Shown here piece after piece: positions 1-8,829 of a stretch of 64,000 nt of DNA (within the stretch, counting starts at the first letter, position 1; the number at the start of each line of letters is the position of its first letter). Under the pieces are notes generated by a model. It was not told the origin of the DNA. It searched no databases and saw only the letters and a list, made by a program, of their open reading frames with translations. Both the position numbers and the translations under genes were made by a program. Location of the stretch: NCBI RefSeq assembly GCF_022712195.1, contig NZ_JALAGY010000087.1, positions 1 through 64,000 on the forward strand, written 5' to 3'. Origin of the DNA: Corynebacterium sp. Lineage in GTDB: Bacteria > Actinomycetota > Actinomycetes > Mycobacteriales > Mycobacteriaceae.

Positions 1-1
1 A

Positions 2-1426
2 CTACGTGACCAGGCTGTACTCACCGCACAGGCGCTTGTCGCCAACGGGGTCGGCGCTGACAGCAAGGTGGGAATCATGGCGCGCAACGGCAGGGGATTC
101 CTCATTCCCCTGGCGGCCAAAGGGTACGTGGGTTTCACCGTGTTCCTGCTGAATGTGGGGGCCAGCAGGACACAGATCGCCAGTATCGTCGACGACCACG
201 ACATCAGCTTCCTTTTCGTGGACTCAGAGTTCGACGACAGGGTTCCCGACCAGAGTTCAGAGGTCAGTATCTGCCATTCGTGGATCGGAGACGGTGCGCG
301 GAAGGACATCACTTTCCCCTCTTTCCGTGATTTGTGGGCCACGCCGGGGACATCGGACGTGACATTCGGACGCCGTCCCCGTCAGGGAGGAGTTGTCCTG
401 ATGTCCTCAGGGACGAGTGGCACGCCGAAGGCGGTGGGGCACGGCGAACCGCATGTGCCGCTGGGCGTTCTCGGTCCCCCCGTCGAAACCTGTGGGTTGC
501 AGGCCGGGTGCACCCTGCAGATGACTGCGAGCATGTTCCACGTCCTCGGGTGGGGTGCGTCGTGCATCGCCCTGTTCGCCGGTTGCACGATCGTGACGCA
601 GCGGCACTTCGACGCGGAGAACGTGCTGCACCAGCTCGACCGGTACCGGTGTGACGGTCTGATCAGTTCCGCTGTGTTCCTCAAGGACCAGCTCGCGGTC
701 CACGAGTCCGACCCCGGCAGGTACGACACCTCCTCGCTCACCTTCATCCTCAACGCCGGTAACGCCATGAGCGAGGACCTGGTCCGTGGCCTGCAGGAGC
801 GCTACGGGTACATCCTCGGTTCCGGTTACGGGTCCACCGAGGGGTTGCTCGTGTCCTACTCCAGTCCGTCGGATCTCAGGGAAGATCCGTTGACGGCCGG
901 GCACCCTGTGTGGAACGGGCGCCTGGAACTGCTCGATCCCGACAGCGGCAGCGAGGTCGAGCCAGGTCAGGTGGGTGTGGTTCACGCCCGCAACGCCATG
1001 TCGATGAAGGGGTACCTGGGTACCAGGGATCGCGAGGATGCGACCCGTGGACTGCTCAGCCTCGGTGACAAGGGTGTCATCGACCCGGAGAGCGGGCGGT
1101 TGCGGGTGTTGGGCCGTAACAACGACATGATCATCGTCGGCGGTGAAAACATCTGGCCGACCTCGGTGTCCGACATCATCGACCGGGCTGGGGGTGTGGC
1201 CGAGTCGTACTGTGTGGGTGTGGAGGACGACGAGACGTTCCAGCGGGTGAAGGCGTACGTCGTCACCGACGGTTCCGTCGAGTTGACCGAGGACGACATC
1301 CGTGAGCATGTGCGGGAGAACTTCATGGCTCCGGCGATTCCCCGGGACGTGGTGCTGATGGACCGGCCGTTGCCGCGTAACCCGATCGGCAAGGTCGTCA
1401 AGCGCGAGCTCGAGGCCTTCGGCTGA
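2..1426 (+). CDS. Acyl-CoA synthetase / AMP-dependent ligase (ANL superfamily), 5' end outside window
   Basis: The reading frame is open to the left edge, so the true start lies upstream; an internal GTG at 68 is not a credible start because family sequence is already present before it. Visible ANL motifs, in order: the Ser/Thr/Gly-rich ATP loop SSGTSGTPKA (the usual TPKG is TPKA here), YGSTEG, the GD...GR adenylate-binding segment followed by the hinge region (GRNNDMIIVGGENIW) and the C-terminal NPIGKV lysine that performs adenylation. The family activates a carboxylic acid as acyl-AMP and passes it to CoA or a carrier. The substrate (fatty or aromatic acid) cannot be read from the sequence. 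The last gene of its unit; a leaderless gene follows after about 70 bases. Confidence 0.9.
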   Translation, partial: LRDQAVLTAQALVANGVGADSKVGIMARNGRGFLIPLAAKGYVGFTVFLLNVGASRTQIASIVDDHDISFLFVDSEFDDRVPDQSSEVSICHSWIGDGARKDITFPSFRDLWATPGTSDVTFGRRPRQGGVVLMSSGTSGTPKAVGHGEPHVPLGVLGPPVETCGLQAGCTLQMTASMFHVLGWGASCIALFAGCTIVTQRHFDAENVLHQLDRYRCDGLISSAVFLKDQLAVHESDPGRYDTSSLTFILNAGNAMSEDLVRGLQERYGYILGSGYGSTEGLLVSYSSPSDLREDPLTAGHPVWNGRLELLDPDSGSEVEPGQVGVVHARNAMSMKGYLGTRDREDATRGLLSLGDKGVIDPESGRLRVLGRNNDMIIVGGENIWPTSVSDIIDRAGGVAESYCVGVEDDETFQRVKAYVVTDGSVELTEDDIREHVRENFMAPAIPRDVVLMDRPLPRNPIGKVVKRELEAFG

Positions 1427-1487
1427 GCGGCTTCCTGCGCCCGCACCGTGGAGTGGCCTGCATCGGGAACTCCGGTGGTTTCCGGTG

Positions 1488-1493
1488 TAAAAT
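1488..1493 (+). promoter_or_regulatory. -10 box TAAAAT of a leaderless promoter
   Basis: TAAAAT ends 6 bases before the A of the ATG at 1500, which would make that A the transcription start. There is no ribosome-binding site before the ATG. A leaderless transcript is common in this bacterial group. No convincing -35 is seen. Confidence 0.55.
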
Positions 1494-1499
1494 CATGGG

Positions 1500-1841
1500 A
1501 TGGCGACGTTCACGACAGTCGAGATGTACTCCACCGATGCCGCGGCGTCGGCCGCCTTCATGGCAGACGTCTTCCAGCACCCCAGCACCCTCTACGGCGA
1601 CTCCTACTACGACGTGCACGTCGGCGACGGCTTCACCGTCGCCTTCCAGACCAACCCCGAACCCCCACCGCCGCTGGCCATCTTCCGGGTGGACGACCTC
1701 GGGAAGATGCGCGAGACGGTGATCGCCGCAGGCGGGGTCATCACCGTCGAACCCTTCGACTTCCCCGGCGGGCGTCGTTTTCAGTTCAGGGAACCCGGTG
1801 GGAACGAGTTGTCCGTCTGGACCCCGACGGTCGACCGGTGA
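1500..1841 (+). CDS. VOC-family (glyoxalase/bleomycin-resistance fold) protein
   Basis: A 113-residue single-unit vicinal oxygen chelate protein. The pattern is typical: an N-terminal beta-alpha segment (TVEMYSTDAAASAAFMADVF), a middle strand block (AIFRVDDLGKMRETVIAAGG) and the terminal FREPGGNELSVW, in which the Glu is a usual metal ligand position. Such proteins act as dimers in metal-dependent isomerisation, ring cleavage or drug sequestration; the specific role is unknown. The ATG at 1500 is chosen because it lies directly downstream of a good -10 box and begins the family homology. It stands alone between a ligase and a lipid kinase fusion. Confidence 0.8.
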   Translation: MATFTTVEMYSTDAAASAAFMADVFQHPSTLYGDSYYDVHVGDGFTVAFQTNPEPPPPLAIFRVDDLGKMRETVIAAGGVITVEPFDFPGGRRFQFREPGGNELSVWTPTVDR

Positions 1842-1903
1842 CACGGGTACCATGAGCTGCACCGGACAGTCGCCGGCAGACACATGCAGCGGAAGGCCAG
1901 ACA

Positions 1904-3385
1904 GTGGGAGATCGTCGCAGGAACACCGCGGTGGATGAGGTGGCTGCCGGACTGCGGCGGCTCGACCATGACGTCTTCGCCGCCGTCGCAGGGGCGGACA
2001 ACCCCCAACTGGATGCGGTGATCCCGCGCCTCACGACGGCCGCGAACTACTCGCGGCTGTGGGTCGGGGCCGCCGGCGCGATGGCACTCACACGGCAACC
2101 TTCACTGCAGCGTGCCGCTACCCGCGGCCTGGTCAGTCTCGCCTGCGCCAGTCTCGTGGCGAACCAGCTGGCCAAGAGGTCGTGGCGCCGGGCCCGCCCG
2201 GGGCACGGCTCGGTCCCCCTCCCCCGGAGGATCCGCCGTTACCCACGGTCCAGTTCCTTCCCCTCCGGGCACTCCGCCAGTGCCGCGGCCTTCGCCGTCG
2301 GTGCGGGTCTCGAGAATCCGCCGGCCGGTGCGGGTCTCGGCGCACTGGCCGGGCTCGTCGGGTTCTCCCGCGTGTACACCGGCGCCCACTATCCCAGCGA
2401 CGTCGTCGTCGGATGGGGTCTGGGTGCCCTCGTCGCCGCCGTCGGTGGCGCGGTGGTGCCGCCGCCCACCACCCGGGCCCGCGTCTCCACCGAACCGTTG
2501 TTCGTGGAGCGCCGGGGGCGCCCGGACGGCGAGGGCCTCGTCCTCGTCGTCAACCCCGCCTCGGGGGACGGCACGGGGGAACGCATTCTCCGGCACGTGG
2601 AGAAGGCGCTCCCGTCCGCCGAGATCATCGCACTGTCCCCCGACGACGACGTGGTCGAGGTGCTGGAGAACGCCGCGGACCGTGCGGAGGTCCTGGGCGT
2701 GGCCGGCGGTGACGGCACCGTGGCCACAGCGGCCGGCGTCGCACTGCGGGCGGGCACGCCCCTGGCGGTGTTCCCCGCCGGCACCTTCAACCACTTCGCC
2801 AAGCAGATGGGCTGCACCACCGCGCAGCAGACGGTGAAGGCGGTGCGCGCCGGCACCCTGGAGATGGTCGACGTCGCCACCCTGAACGGCGACACCACAC
2901 TGCTGAACACGGCGAGCATCGGCGCCTACCCGCAGTTCGTCACCACCCGGGAACGTTACGAGGGGAAGATCGGCAAGACCCTGGCCTCCGCCGTCGCGGC
3001 GTGGAAGGTGCTCACCGAGGAGCAGGCGGTGCGGATCCGGTTCGACGACAGGACGGTGACCACGTCCCTGTTCTTCCTGGGCAACTCCGTGTACCGGCCG
3101 TCCGGGTTCGCCCCGGTCGACCGCGCCGGTGTCGGTGACGGCCTGCTGGACGTGCGCATGCTGGAGATCGGCAGGCCTTTCGCCCGGCTGCGCATCACGG
3201 CGTCGTTGCTGACCGGGCGGTTGAACCGCAGTCCGCTCTACCATGAGCTGCACCGGCCGGTGTTCCGGTTCGAGGTGCTCGGCGAGCCCACCCCGGTGGC
3301 GCACGACGGGGAGGTCGGCGAGGCGCGGTCGACCGTGGAGTTCGTCTCCCACTACCGGGTGCTGCCGGTGTACCGCCCGCGGTAG
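1904..3385 (+). CDS. Fusion of PAP2-type phosphatase and diacylglycerol/sphingosine kinase-like domain
   Basis: A 493-residue protein with two lipid-phosphate domains. Residues ~1-185 carry the PAP2 signature: K91-X6-R98P, PSGHS (119-124) and SRX5HX3D (155-166) with hydrophobic stretches, predicting a membrane phosphatase. Residues ~200-490 carry a diacylglycerol-kinase catalytic domain with the glycine loop NPASGDG (from N207) and GGDGTV (268-273). This pairs opposite chemistries: dephosphorylation of a lipid phosphate and ATP-dependent phosphorylation of a lipid alcohol. The fusion is known in actinobacteria, where it is usually called a bifunctional phosphatase/DAGK. Start GTG at 1904 follows a GGAAGG-like site. 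The 3' end overlaps the convergent PAP2 gene by 34 bases. Confidence 0.9.
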   Translation: MGDRRRNTAVDEVAAGLRRLDHDVFAAVAGADNPQLDAVIPRLTTAANYSRLWVGAAGAMALTRQPSLQRAATRGLVSLACASLVANQLAKRSWRRARPGHGSVPLPRRIRRYPRSSSFPSGHSASAAAFAVGAGLENPPAGAGLGALAGLVGFSRVYTGAHYPSDVVVGWGLGALVAAVGGAVVPPPTTRARVSTEPLFVERRGRPDGEGLVLVVNPASGDGTGERILRHVEKALPSAEIIALSPDDDVVEVLENAADRAEVLGVAGGDGTVATAAGVALRAGTPLAVFPAGTFNHFAKQMGCTTAQQTVKAVRAGTLEMVDVATLNGDTTLLNTASIGAYPQFVTTRERYEGKIGKTLASAVAAWKVLTEEQAVRIRFDDRTVTTSLFFLGNSVYRPSGFAPVDRAGVGDGLLDVRMLEIGRPFARLRITASLLTGRLNRSPLYHELHRPVFRFEVLGEPTPVAHDGEVGEARSTVEFVSHYRVLPVYRPR

Positions 3386-4014
3386 AGACACCCGTACAGG
3401 CACAGCAGCAGCCACGCGGAGCCCAGTGCCCACCCGGCGAGCACGTCGGACGGGTGGTGCACGTTCAACGCCACCCGCGCGACCCCCACCGCCACGCACA
3501 GGACGGCACCGGCGACGGTCAGGACGCCACGGACGTGCGCCCGCACCGACCGGGCGTACACCACCAGCAGCGCGCCGACGGCGACGAGGACGCCCAGCGC
3601 GTGGCCGGACGGGAAGGACATGCCGGACGCCGCGACGAGCTGCGTCACCGGCCGGTCCCGCTCCGCCAGTTGTTTGGCCGCCACGGAGACGATCCCGCTG
3701 CCCCAGACGCTGACGGCGAGGAACACCGCGACGCGCGTCCTGCCGCGGCGCAGTTCCAGGAGCACGGGCACCACCACCAGGGCCCGCCAGACCGCCGGGT
3801 CGGAGACCGTGCTCAGGCCGTCCCACAGCGGAACCCACCAGCCGTGCGCCTGCGCCAGTCCGTGGGCGGCCTCCAGGGCCCGGCCGTCAGGCCCGTCGAC
3901 CCACGGCCACCCGCGGGCCCAGCCGGCCCACAGGACCGCGTAGAGCACCAGTGCCGTCACGGCACTCACGCCACTCACGGCCGCTGACACCGCCACCGGA
4001 CGTGCGGAGGTCAT
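3352..4014 (-). CDS. PAP2-family membrane phosphatase
   Basis: A 220-residue integral membrane protein with about six hydrophobic segments. The three PAP2 motifs are complete: K114-X6-R121P, FPSGH (134-138) with the catalytic His, and R180-X6-H187HPSD. The expected role is dephosphorylation of a lipid phosphate (phosphatidate or undecaprenyl pyrophosphate) at the outer face of the membrane. Its ATG overlaps the stop codon of the upstream monooxygenase gene (ATGA), so the two are translationally coupled. It is a second PAP2 domain next to the fusion gene, but divergent in sequence, so a recent duplication is unlikely. Confidence 0.88.
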   Translation of the reverse strand: MTSARPVAVSAAVSGVSAVTALVLYAVLWAGWARGWPWVDGPDGRALEAAHGLAQAHGWWVPLWDGLSTVSDPAVWRALVVVPVLLELRRGRTRVAVFLAVSVWGSGIVSVAAKQLAERDRPVTQLVAASGMSFPSGHALGVLVAVGALLVVYARSVRAHVRGVLTVAGAVLCVAVGVARVALNVHHPSDVLAGWALGSAWLLLCLYGCLYRGRYTGSTR

Positions 4015-5453
4015 TCACCCAGCACCATGTCGCGTCGCTGGTCGCCGAAGGAGAACTCCACCAGTTCCCGGAGGTAGTTCTGCGTGTACACCCACGGCGA
4101 GGAGTGCCCCTGCCTGGGGAACCTGTCGGCACTGCGTCGCAGGTAGGCGGCGGCGAAGTCGAACAACGGCCGGTCGACGGGCCCCGGCGGGGGAGCGGGG
4201 AAGTAGGTCTCCACGCCGCTCTTCCACAGTTTCACCATGTAGCGCGACACCAGGTCCGAGCGCAGCGTCCACGACCCGTTGATGTAGCCCACCGTGAAGC
4301 TGAAGTTCGGCAGGCCGGCGAGCATCATGCCGCGGTAGAAGGCCTGCTCGTTGACGGCCAGCGGGCGTCCGTCGATGCTGAGGGTGCCGCCGCCGAAGGC
4401 CTGCAGGTCCAGTCCGGTGGCGGTGACGATGACGTCGGCGGGGATCTCCTCCCCGGAGCTGACGCGTACACCGTCGGCGGTGACGCGGTCGATGGTGTCG
4501 GTGACGATGCGGGCGTTGCCGCGCAGGGCGGTGAAGATGTCGCCGTCGGGTGCCTTGCACACCCGCTTCTCCCACGGCCGGTGACGCGGCGTGAAGTGCC
4601 GGTCGATCAGCCCGCTGTCGATGTAGCGGTGCTGCATCCGGCGCAGGGCCCGGGTGAACAGCCACGGGGCACGCTGGCCCACGGTGTGCTGCGCCATGTC
4701 CCGGACGGCGTGGGTGAACCGCGCGGCGGGGTAGGCCGCCTTCGCCGGGAGCACCGTGCGCCATGCCCTGCTGATGGTGTCCACCGCCGGCATGGGGGCC
4801 ACGAAGGTGGGGCTGCGCTGCAGCATCGTCACATGCGCGCCGAGCCGTTCGAGTGCGGGCACCAGGGTCACCGCGGTGGCGCCGGAGCCGATCACGGTGA
4901 TCCGGCGTCCCGCGCAGTCGAGGTCCTCCGGCCACTCCTGCGGGTGGATCATCGTCCCGGTGAAGTCCTCCTCGCCGGGGAAGGCGGGACGGTGGCCGCG
5001 CCCGTGCACGAAGTACCCGGAGGCGTAGTGGACGCGCCGGGCGTGGACGGTGTGCTCGCCGTCCTCCGTCACGGCGGTGACCTCGTACATCCGCCGGTCC
5101 GTCCGCCAGTTCGCGTCGCGGATCCAGGAGCCGGTGCGCAGGCGTTCCAGGGCGCCGCAGTCCCGGGCGACGTCGCGGATGTACTCCTTGATGTCCGCCC
5201 CCTGGCCGAGGGTCCCCTCGTGGGGCCACGGGGCGAAGGGGAAGCCGTAGGTCGCCATGTCCGAGTCGGAGCGGATCCCCGGGTAGGTGAAGGTGTGCCA
5301 GGTGCCGCCGAGGTCCGCGTTGGCGTCGTGGATCTCCCACGACCAGTCGGGGAAGTTGCGGGCGACATGGTGCGCCAGGTCGACACCGGAGAGTCCGGCG
5401 CCGACGATCAGCAGGTCGAGGGGGTTCTCCGGGGAGCCTGGGCGGGTAACCAT
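4011..5453 (-). CDS. Flavin-containing Baeyer-Villiger-type monooxygenase
   Basis: A 480-residue FAD/NADPH monooxygenase. It has the N-terminal FAD dinucleotide fold (GAGLSG, 18-23), the GGTW segment (49-52), the exact BVMO fingerprint F-x-G-x3-H-x3-W-P at residues 164-175, and a second dinucleotide fold GSGATA (189-194) for NADPH. BVMOs insert oxygen next to a carbonyl, turning ketones into esters or lactones. It is a close paralogue of the N-terminal part of the fusion protein at 42370-44823, aligning almost without gaps through the first 200 residues. The frame extends to a TTG at 5468, but ATG 5453 is preferred: it sits 6 bases after TACGCT, fitting a leaderless start. The stop overlaps the next PAP2 gene. 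Confidence 0.9.
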   Translation of the reverse strand: MVTRPGSPENPLDLLIVGAGLSGVDLAHHVARNFPDWSWEIHDANADLGGTWHTFTYPGIRSDSDMATYGFPFAPWPHEGTLGQGADIKEYIRDVARDCGALERLRTGSWIRDANWRTDRRMYEVTAVTEDGEHTVHARRVHYASGYFVHGRGHRPAFPGEEDFTGTMIHPQEWPEDLDCAGRRITVIGSGATAVTLVPALERLGAHVTMLQRSPTFVAPMPAVDTISRAWRTVLPAKAAYPAARFTHAVRDMAQHTVGQRAPWLFTRALRRMQHRYIDSGLIDRHFTPRHRPWEKRVCKAPDGDIFTALRGNARIVTDTIDRVTADGVRVSSGEEIPADVIVTATGLDLQAFGGGTLSIDGRPLAVNEQAFYRGMMLAGLPNFSFTVGYINGSWTLRSDLVSRYMVKLWKSGVETYFPAPPPGPVDRPLFDFAAAYLRRSADRFPRQGHSSPWVYTQNYLRELVEFSFGDQRRDMVLGE

Positions 5454-5529
5454 GCTCACAGCGTACAAGCGCGTAATGTCCGGGGGAGACGGATCGGGCC
5501 CCGGAGGCGGGGATTGAGCTACACTGAAA

Positions 5530-5547
5530 TAGTTGATACATCAACTA
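5530..5547 (+). promoter_or_regulatory. RosR-like operator, TAGTTGATACATCAACTA
   Basis: A perfect 8-bp inverted repeat with a 2-base centre. It matches the RosR (MarR family, C. glutamicum) motif TTGTTGAYRYRTCAACWA at 17 of 18 positions. It lies in front of the pirin operon and overlaps a probable -10 region (TTGAGC at 5514, 17-base spacer, TACATC at 5537), a position suited to repression. A second copy with the same arms occurs at 58382-58399. Confidence 0.75.
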
Positions 5548-5584
5548 CATGGTGTGGCGACGACCCGGAGCGAAGGGACTGGAG

Positions 5585-6616
5585 ATGTCGAACCCGCAAG
5601 AGCCCACGAAAGAGACCCGCGAAGCAGAGCACGTCCCCGTCGAGATCATCACCGCGCGCGACGTGCCCCTCGGCGGTCCGCGCGCCATGACGGTGCACCG
5701 CACCCTGCCCCAGCGTCGACGCAGTCTCATCGGCGCCTGGTGCTTCCTCGACCACTACGGTCCCGACCCTGTCGCCACCACCGGCGGCATGGACGTGGCC
5801 CCGCACCCGCACACCGGACTGCAGACCGTCTCCTGGCTGTTCGACGGGGAGATCCGGCACGACGACTCCCACGGCGTCCACGAACTCGTCCGCCCGGGCG
5901 AGATCAACCTCATGACCGCCGGCGCGGGGATCTGCCACTCCGAGGTCTCCACGGAGAACACCGTGGAGCTGCACGGTGTCCAGCTGTGGACCGTCCTGCC
6001 GGAGGAGGCCCGGCACGGCCCCCGCCGCTTCGACCACCACGCCCCGGCGCCGGTGACCTTCACCGGGGGCTCCGCGCTGGTCTTCCTCGGTTCGCTGATG
6101 GGGTCGACCTCCCCGGTGCCGACCTTCACGCCGCTGGTCGGCGCCGAGCTCCGGCTGGACCCGGGGGCGGTGCTGCACCTCGACGTCGACGCGTCGTTCG
6201 AGCACGGCGTCCTCGTCGACGCCGGCGACGTGACCGTCGGAGGTGTGCCCGTGGCGCCGACGGAGCTGGCCTACACCGGCACCGGTGCGGAGTCGCTGAC
6301 GGTGGCGAACACCGGGGACGACCGGGCCCGGATCATCCTCATCGGCGGTGAACCCTTCGGTGAGGACGTGGTGATGTGGTGGAACTTCATCGGCCGCGAC
6401 GACGCGGAGATCCGCCGCTACCGCGAGGAGTGGAACACCCACGGCGAGCGTTTCGGCGAGACCCACGGCTATGTGCCCCACCACCCGGACGGCCCGTTCC
6501 GGCTGCCTGCCCCGGACATGCCCGAGACTCGCCTGCGGCCCCGCACCAACCCCGCCCCCGTCGCCCGCGCCGGCGACGACCCCTACCGTCCACGACCGGG
6601 GAGGAACCACCCGTGA
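5585..6616 (+). CDS. Pirin-family cupin protein
   Basis: A 343-residue bicupin. The N-terminal cupin shows the pirin metal ligands in PHPHTGLQT, the downstream GEIRH and GICHSE; the C-terminal cupin is degenerate as usual in the family. Pirins act as quercetin-type dioxygenases, redox sensors or protein partners, so a substrate cannot be assigned. The end (WWNFIGRDDAEIRRYREEWN) is the typical pirin tail. ATG 5585 is chosen over the first GTG at 5549 because AAGGGA lies just in front of it and conservation begins there. First gene of a four-gene operon; its stop overlaps the next start (GTGA). Confidence 0.9.
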   Translation: MSNPQEPTKETREAEHVPVEIITARDVPLGGPRAMTVHRTLPQRRRSLIGAWCFLDHYGPDPVATTGGMDVAPHPHTGLQTVSWLFDGEIRHDDSHGVHELVRPGEINLMTAGAGICHSEVSTENTVELHGVQLWTVLPEEARHGPRRFDHHAPAPVTFTGGSALVFLGSLMGSTSPVPTFTPLVGAELRLDPGAVLHLDVDASFEHGVLVDAGDVTVGGVPVAPTELAYTGTGAESLTVANTGDDRARIILIGGEPFGEDVVMWWNFIGRDDAEIRRYREEWNTHGERFGETHGYVPHHPDGPFRLPAPDMPETRLRPRTNPAPVARAGDDPYRPRPGRNHP

Positions 6617-6987
6617 CCGACATCCACGACAGGACCGGAGCGGCCGTCTCCGTCCGTCCCACCGCACAGGACGCCGCCTACGCCGCCTATGCCGTCTACC
6701 TCGACGACAGCGGGGAGCGGGCCGGCGCCACGTACTACCTCGACGACGGGGACGACCGCATCTTCTTCCACACCACGGTCGGGGAGGAGTACGCGGGACG
6801 GGGACTGGCCGGCATCCTCGTCGACCACGCCCTGGCGGACACGGCACGTCAGGGAAGGACCGTCGTCCCCGTGTGCCCCTACGTCCGCGGACGGATCGGC
6901 AGGACCGGGTGGGACGGGCCGGTGCGCACACCCACCGACACGGACCTCGCCGCGGTCCGGGAACACACCTCAGGAGGACAGGAATGA
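6613..6987 (+). CDS. Small GNAT-type N-acetyltransferase (YidJ/YjdJ-like)
   Basis: A 124-residue one-domain protein. The acetyl-CoA binding turn EEYAGRGLAGILVDHAL and the following strand VVPVCPYV mark the short GNAT subfamily seen in YjdJ-like proteins. The acceptor is unknown. The GTG start at 6613 shares four bases with the pirin stop, and the stop shares ATGA with the next gene, so translation is coupled on both sides. Longer in-frame extensions only overlap the pirin gene antiphase and are not credible. Confidence 0.8.
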   Translation: MTDIHDRTGAAVSVRPTAQDAAYAAYAVYLDDSGERAGATYYLDDGDDRIFFHTTVGEEYAGRGLAGILVDHALADTARQGRTVVPVCPYVRGRIGRTGWDGPVRTPTDTDLAAVREHTSGGQE

Positions 6988-7466
6988 CCCGCCCCTACAT
7001 CGACAAGATGAACCCGGAGATCTACCGGGCACTCAACGGCGCCGTCCGTGCCGCGCGGACGTCCTACACCGCCGTCGGACTGCCGCTGGACCTGGTGGAG
7101 CTGGTCAACGTGCGGGTATCCCAGATCAACGGCTGCCCGACCTGCCTGAGCATCCACGTTCCGGCGGCCCGCGACGCCGGGGTGGACCCGCAGGTCCTGG
7201 ACCTGCTGCCCAGCTGGAGGCAGGACACCTCGCAGCTGTTCACCGCACCCCAGCGGGCGGCCCTGGAGCTCGCCGAAGCGTTGACCGAGCCGCAGCCGGG
7301 CACCGGACGCACCAGCGTCGCCGACGCCGTCGCCGCGGCGTCCCGCGAGTTCGACGACGACCAGCTCAGCGCGCTGGAATGGGCCGTGGTGCTCATCAAC
7401 GCCTACAACCGCATCTCCATCGCGTCGGGGCACCCGCCGGCACCGGCGCCCCGGGACAGGACGTGA
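6984..7466 (+). CDS. Carboxymuconolactone decarboxylase / AhpD-like alkylhydroperoxidase
   Basis: A 160-residue all-helical protein with the AhpD-type redox motif C51-P-T-C54-X3-H58 (NGCPTCLSIH). In AhpD these residues carry peroxide-linked disulfide chemistry; in other members they serve related redox or decarboxylation roles. The position between two pirins, under a RosR-like box, favours an oxidative-stress function over muconolactone metabolism. Start overlaps the GNAT stop by four bases; RBS AGGAGGACAGGA. Confidence 0.88.
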   Translation: MTRPYIDKMNPEIYRALNGAVRAARTSYTAVGLPLDLVELVNVRVSQINGCPTCLSIHVPAARDAGVDPQVLDLLPSWRQDTSQLFTAPQRAALELAEALTEPQPGTGRTSVADAVAAASREFDDDQLSALEWAVVLINAYNRISIASGHPPAPAPRDRT

Positions 7467-7467
7467 C

Positions 7468-8295
7468 ATGCACACCACGGTGATCCCGTCCGCCGACCGG
7501 GCCCGCTGGCCCGGCAGTGACATCGTCTCGCGCCAGTCGTTCCCCGCCACCGGGTCGACCCGCATGACCGACTACGCCTTCGGCCTGCTGCTGATCCACA
7601 ACGACGACATCGTCGAACCCGGTGAGGGGTTCGACATGCACCAGCACGCCGACGTGGAGATCGTCAGCTGGGTGGTGCACGGCCGGCTCAGGCACCGGGA
7701 CTCCTCCGGGACGGAGACCGTCCTCGGGCCCGGGCAGGCCGAGGCGATCACCGCCGGACGGGGCGTACGCCACGCCGAGACCAACGCCGCAGGCTTCACC
7801 TCCAGGGACACGGTGCGTGTCGTCCAGATGTGGCTGCCGACGGACGAGGCGGGGGCCGACCCGTCCCACGCCGTCGCCGACCTCGACGACGCGCTGGACG
7901 CCGCCTCCGCCGTCGGGGAGTTCGTCACCGTCGCCGCCGGTCACCCTGACCCCGGCCCGGACGCTCCAGCCGCTCCAGCCGCGTTACGGATCCGGACGTC
8001 CGGCGCCCGGCTGAGGGCTGCCCGCCCGGTTCCCGGACAGGCGGTCACCACCGACCCCGCCCGCTACACGCACGTCTTCGTCGTCTCCGGCGCGGTGCGT
8101 CTGCACACCCCGGAGGTCCACGACCTGCGGGAGGGGGACGCCGCCCGCGTCGTCGACGGGGGAGCCCTGCGGATCGAGGCGCTCACCGACGGCCGCACCG
8201 AGGGGCAGGACCGGGCGGAGGTGCTGGTCTGGGAGATGTCCCGCAGCGTGGCGACCACCCCACGGCTGCCCGCCTCATCCCGCCGGGTCCGCTGA
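7468..8295 (+). CDS. Second pirin-family protein (YhhW-like)
   Basis: A 275-residue bicupin with the pirin metal-binding pattern HQHADVEIVSWVVHGRLRH and GRGVRHAE. It is shorter than the first pirin of this operon and more like the YhhW type, whose E. coli member cleaves quercetin. Only one base separates it from the AhpD-like gene. Two different pirins in one operon suggests sequential or paired roles. The last 21 bases overlap the convergent hypothetical gene. Confidence 0.87.
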   Translation: MHTTVIPSADRARWPGSDIVSRQSFPATGSTRMTDYAFGLLLIHNDDIVEPGEGFDMHQHADVEIVSWVVHGRLRHRDSSGTETVLGPGQAEAITAGRGVRHAETNAAGFTSRDTVRVVQMWLPTDEAGADPSHAVADLDDALDAASAVGEFVTVAAGHPDPGPDAPAAPAALRIRTSGARLRAARPVPGQAVTTDPARYTHVFVVSGAVRLHTPEVHDLREGDAARVVDGGALRIEALTDGRTEGQDRAEVLVWEMSRSVATTPRLPASSRRVR

Positions 8296-8652
8296 GCGCC
8301 GCGCCGGGGCACCGCAGGTCATCCGCTGCCTGATGGCGCGTGCCTGCGTGCCGGTGACCACGACGGCCAACCCGGAGCGCAGGGACGCCTCCAGTTCCGC
8401 GGACGGCAGGGAGTGCAGGTGGGCGGCGGTCAGGGCCTCGCCCCGGATGTTCGTCAGGATCGTGTCGGGGTCCAGGGTGTACACCTGCGTGGCGGAGCGC
8501 AGCACCGTCGGTTCCGGCAGGAGGAGCCCGGAGGCCTCCAGGGCGGCGACGGCGAGGTGGCGCTCGTACTCGAACCGGAGGTACCCCTCGAGAGCCTTGT
8601 GGGCCCGCCGCCCGTCACCACGTCGACTTTTCCCACCCGAGAACACATGCAT
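8275..8652 (-). CDS. Hypothetical 125-residue protein
   Basis: I do not recognise a family. The N-terminus is basic (GGKSRRGDGRRAHK), followed by a helical stretch with alternating charges (LEGYLRFEYERHLAVAALEASGLL) and a C-terminal part rich in Ala and Leu ending in a single Cys segment. No signal peptide, membrane segment or catalytic motif is visible. It is convergent with the pirin operon and overlaps its end. Codon use is compatible with the neighbours, so a real gene is likely but not proven. Confidence 0.5.
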   Translation of the reverse strand: MHVFSGGKSRRGDGRRAHKALEGYLRFEYERHLAVAALEASGLLLPEPTVLRSATQVYTLDPDTILTNIRGEALTAAHLHSLPSAELEASLRSGLAVVVTGTQARAIRQRMTCGAPARRSADPAG

Positions 8653-8829
8653 AACGGGGTCAGCCTAGTGGCGTCAGAGGGGCCCGGACACCACCCCTAA
8701 GGGCCCTTTTCCGCCCCTTCCCGGCCTTTTCCCGGCACGCCCGCGGTTGCCTGCGGGGCACGCCGGTGGCCATGCTGGTGGGAACGTGTACCCGCTACAC
8801 CGGCACCAGCCCGGCACAGGAGGAACCCC

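Noticed and set aside
2102..3838. 578-residue open frame on the minus strand across the PAP2-DAGK gene
   Set aside because: Arg/Gly/Pro-rich shadow of a high-GC gene; the plus-strand frame has full family motifs and the antisense has none.
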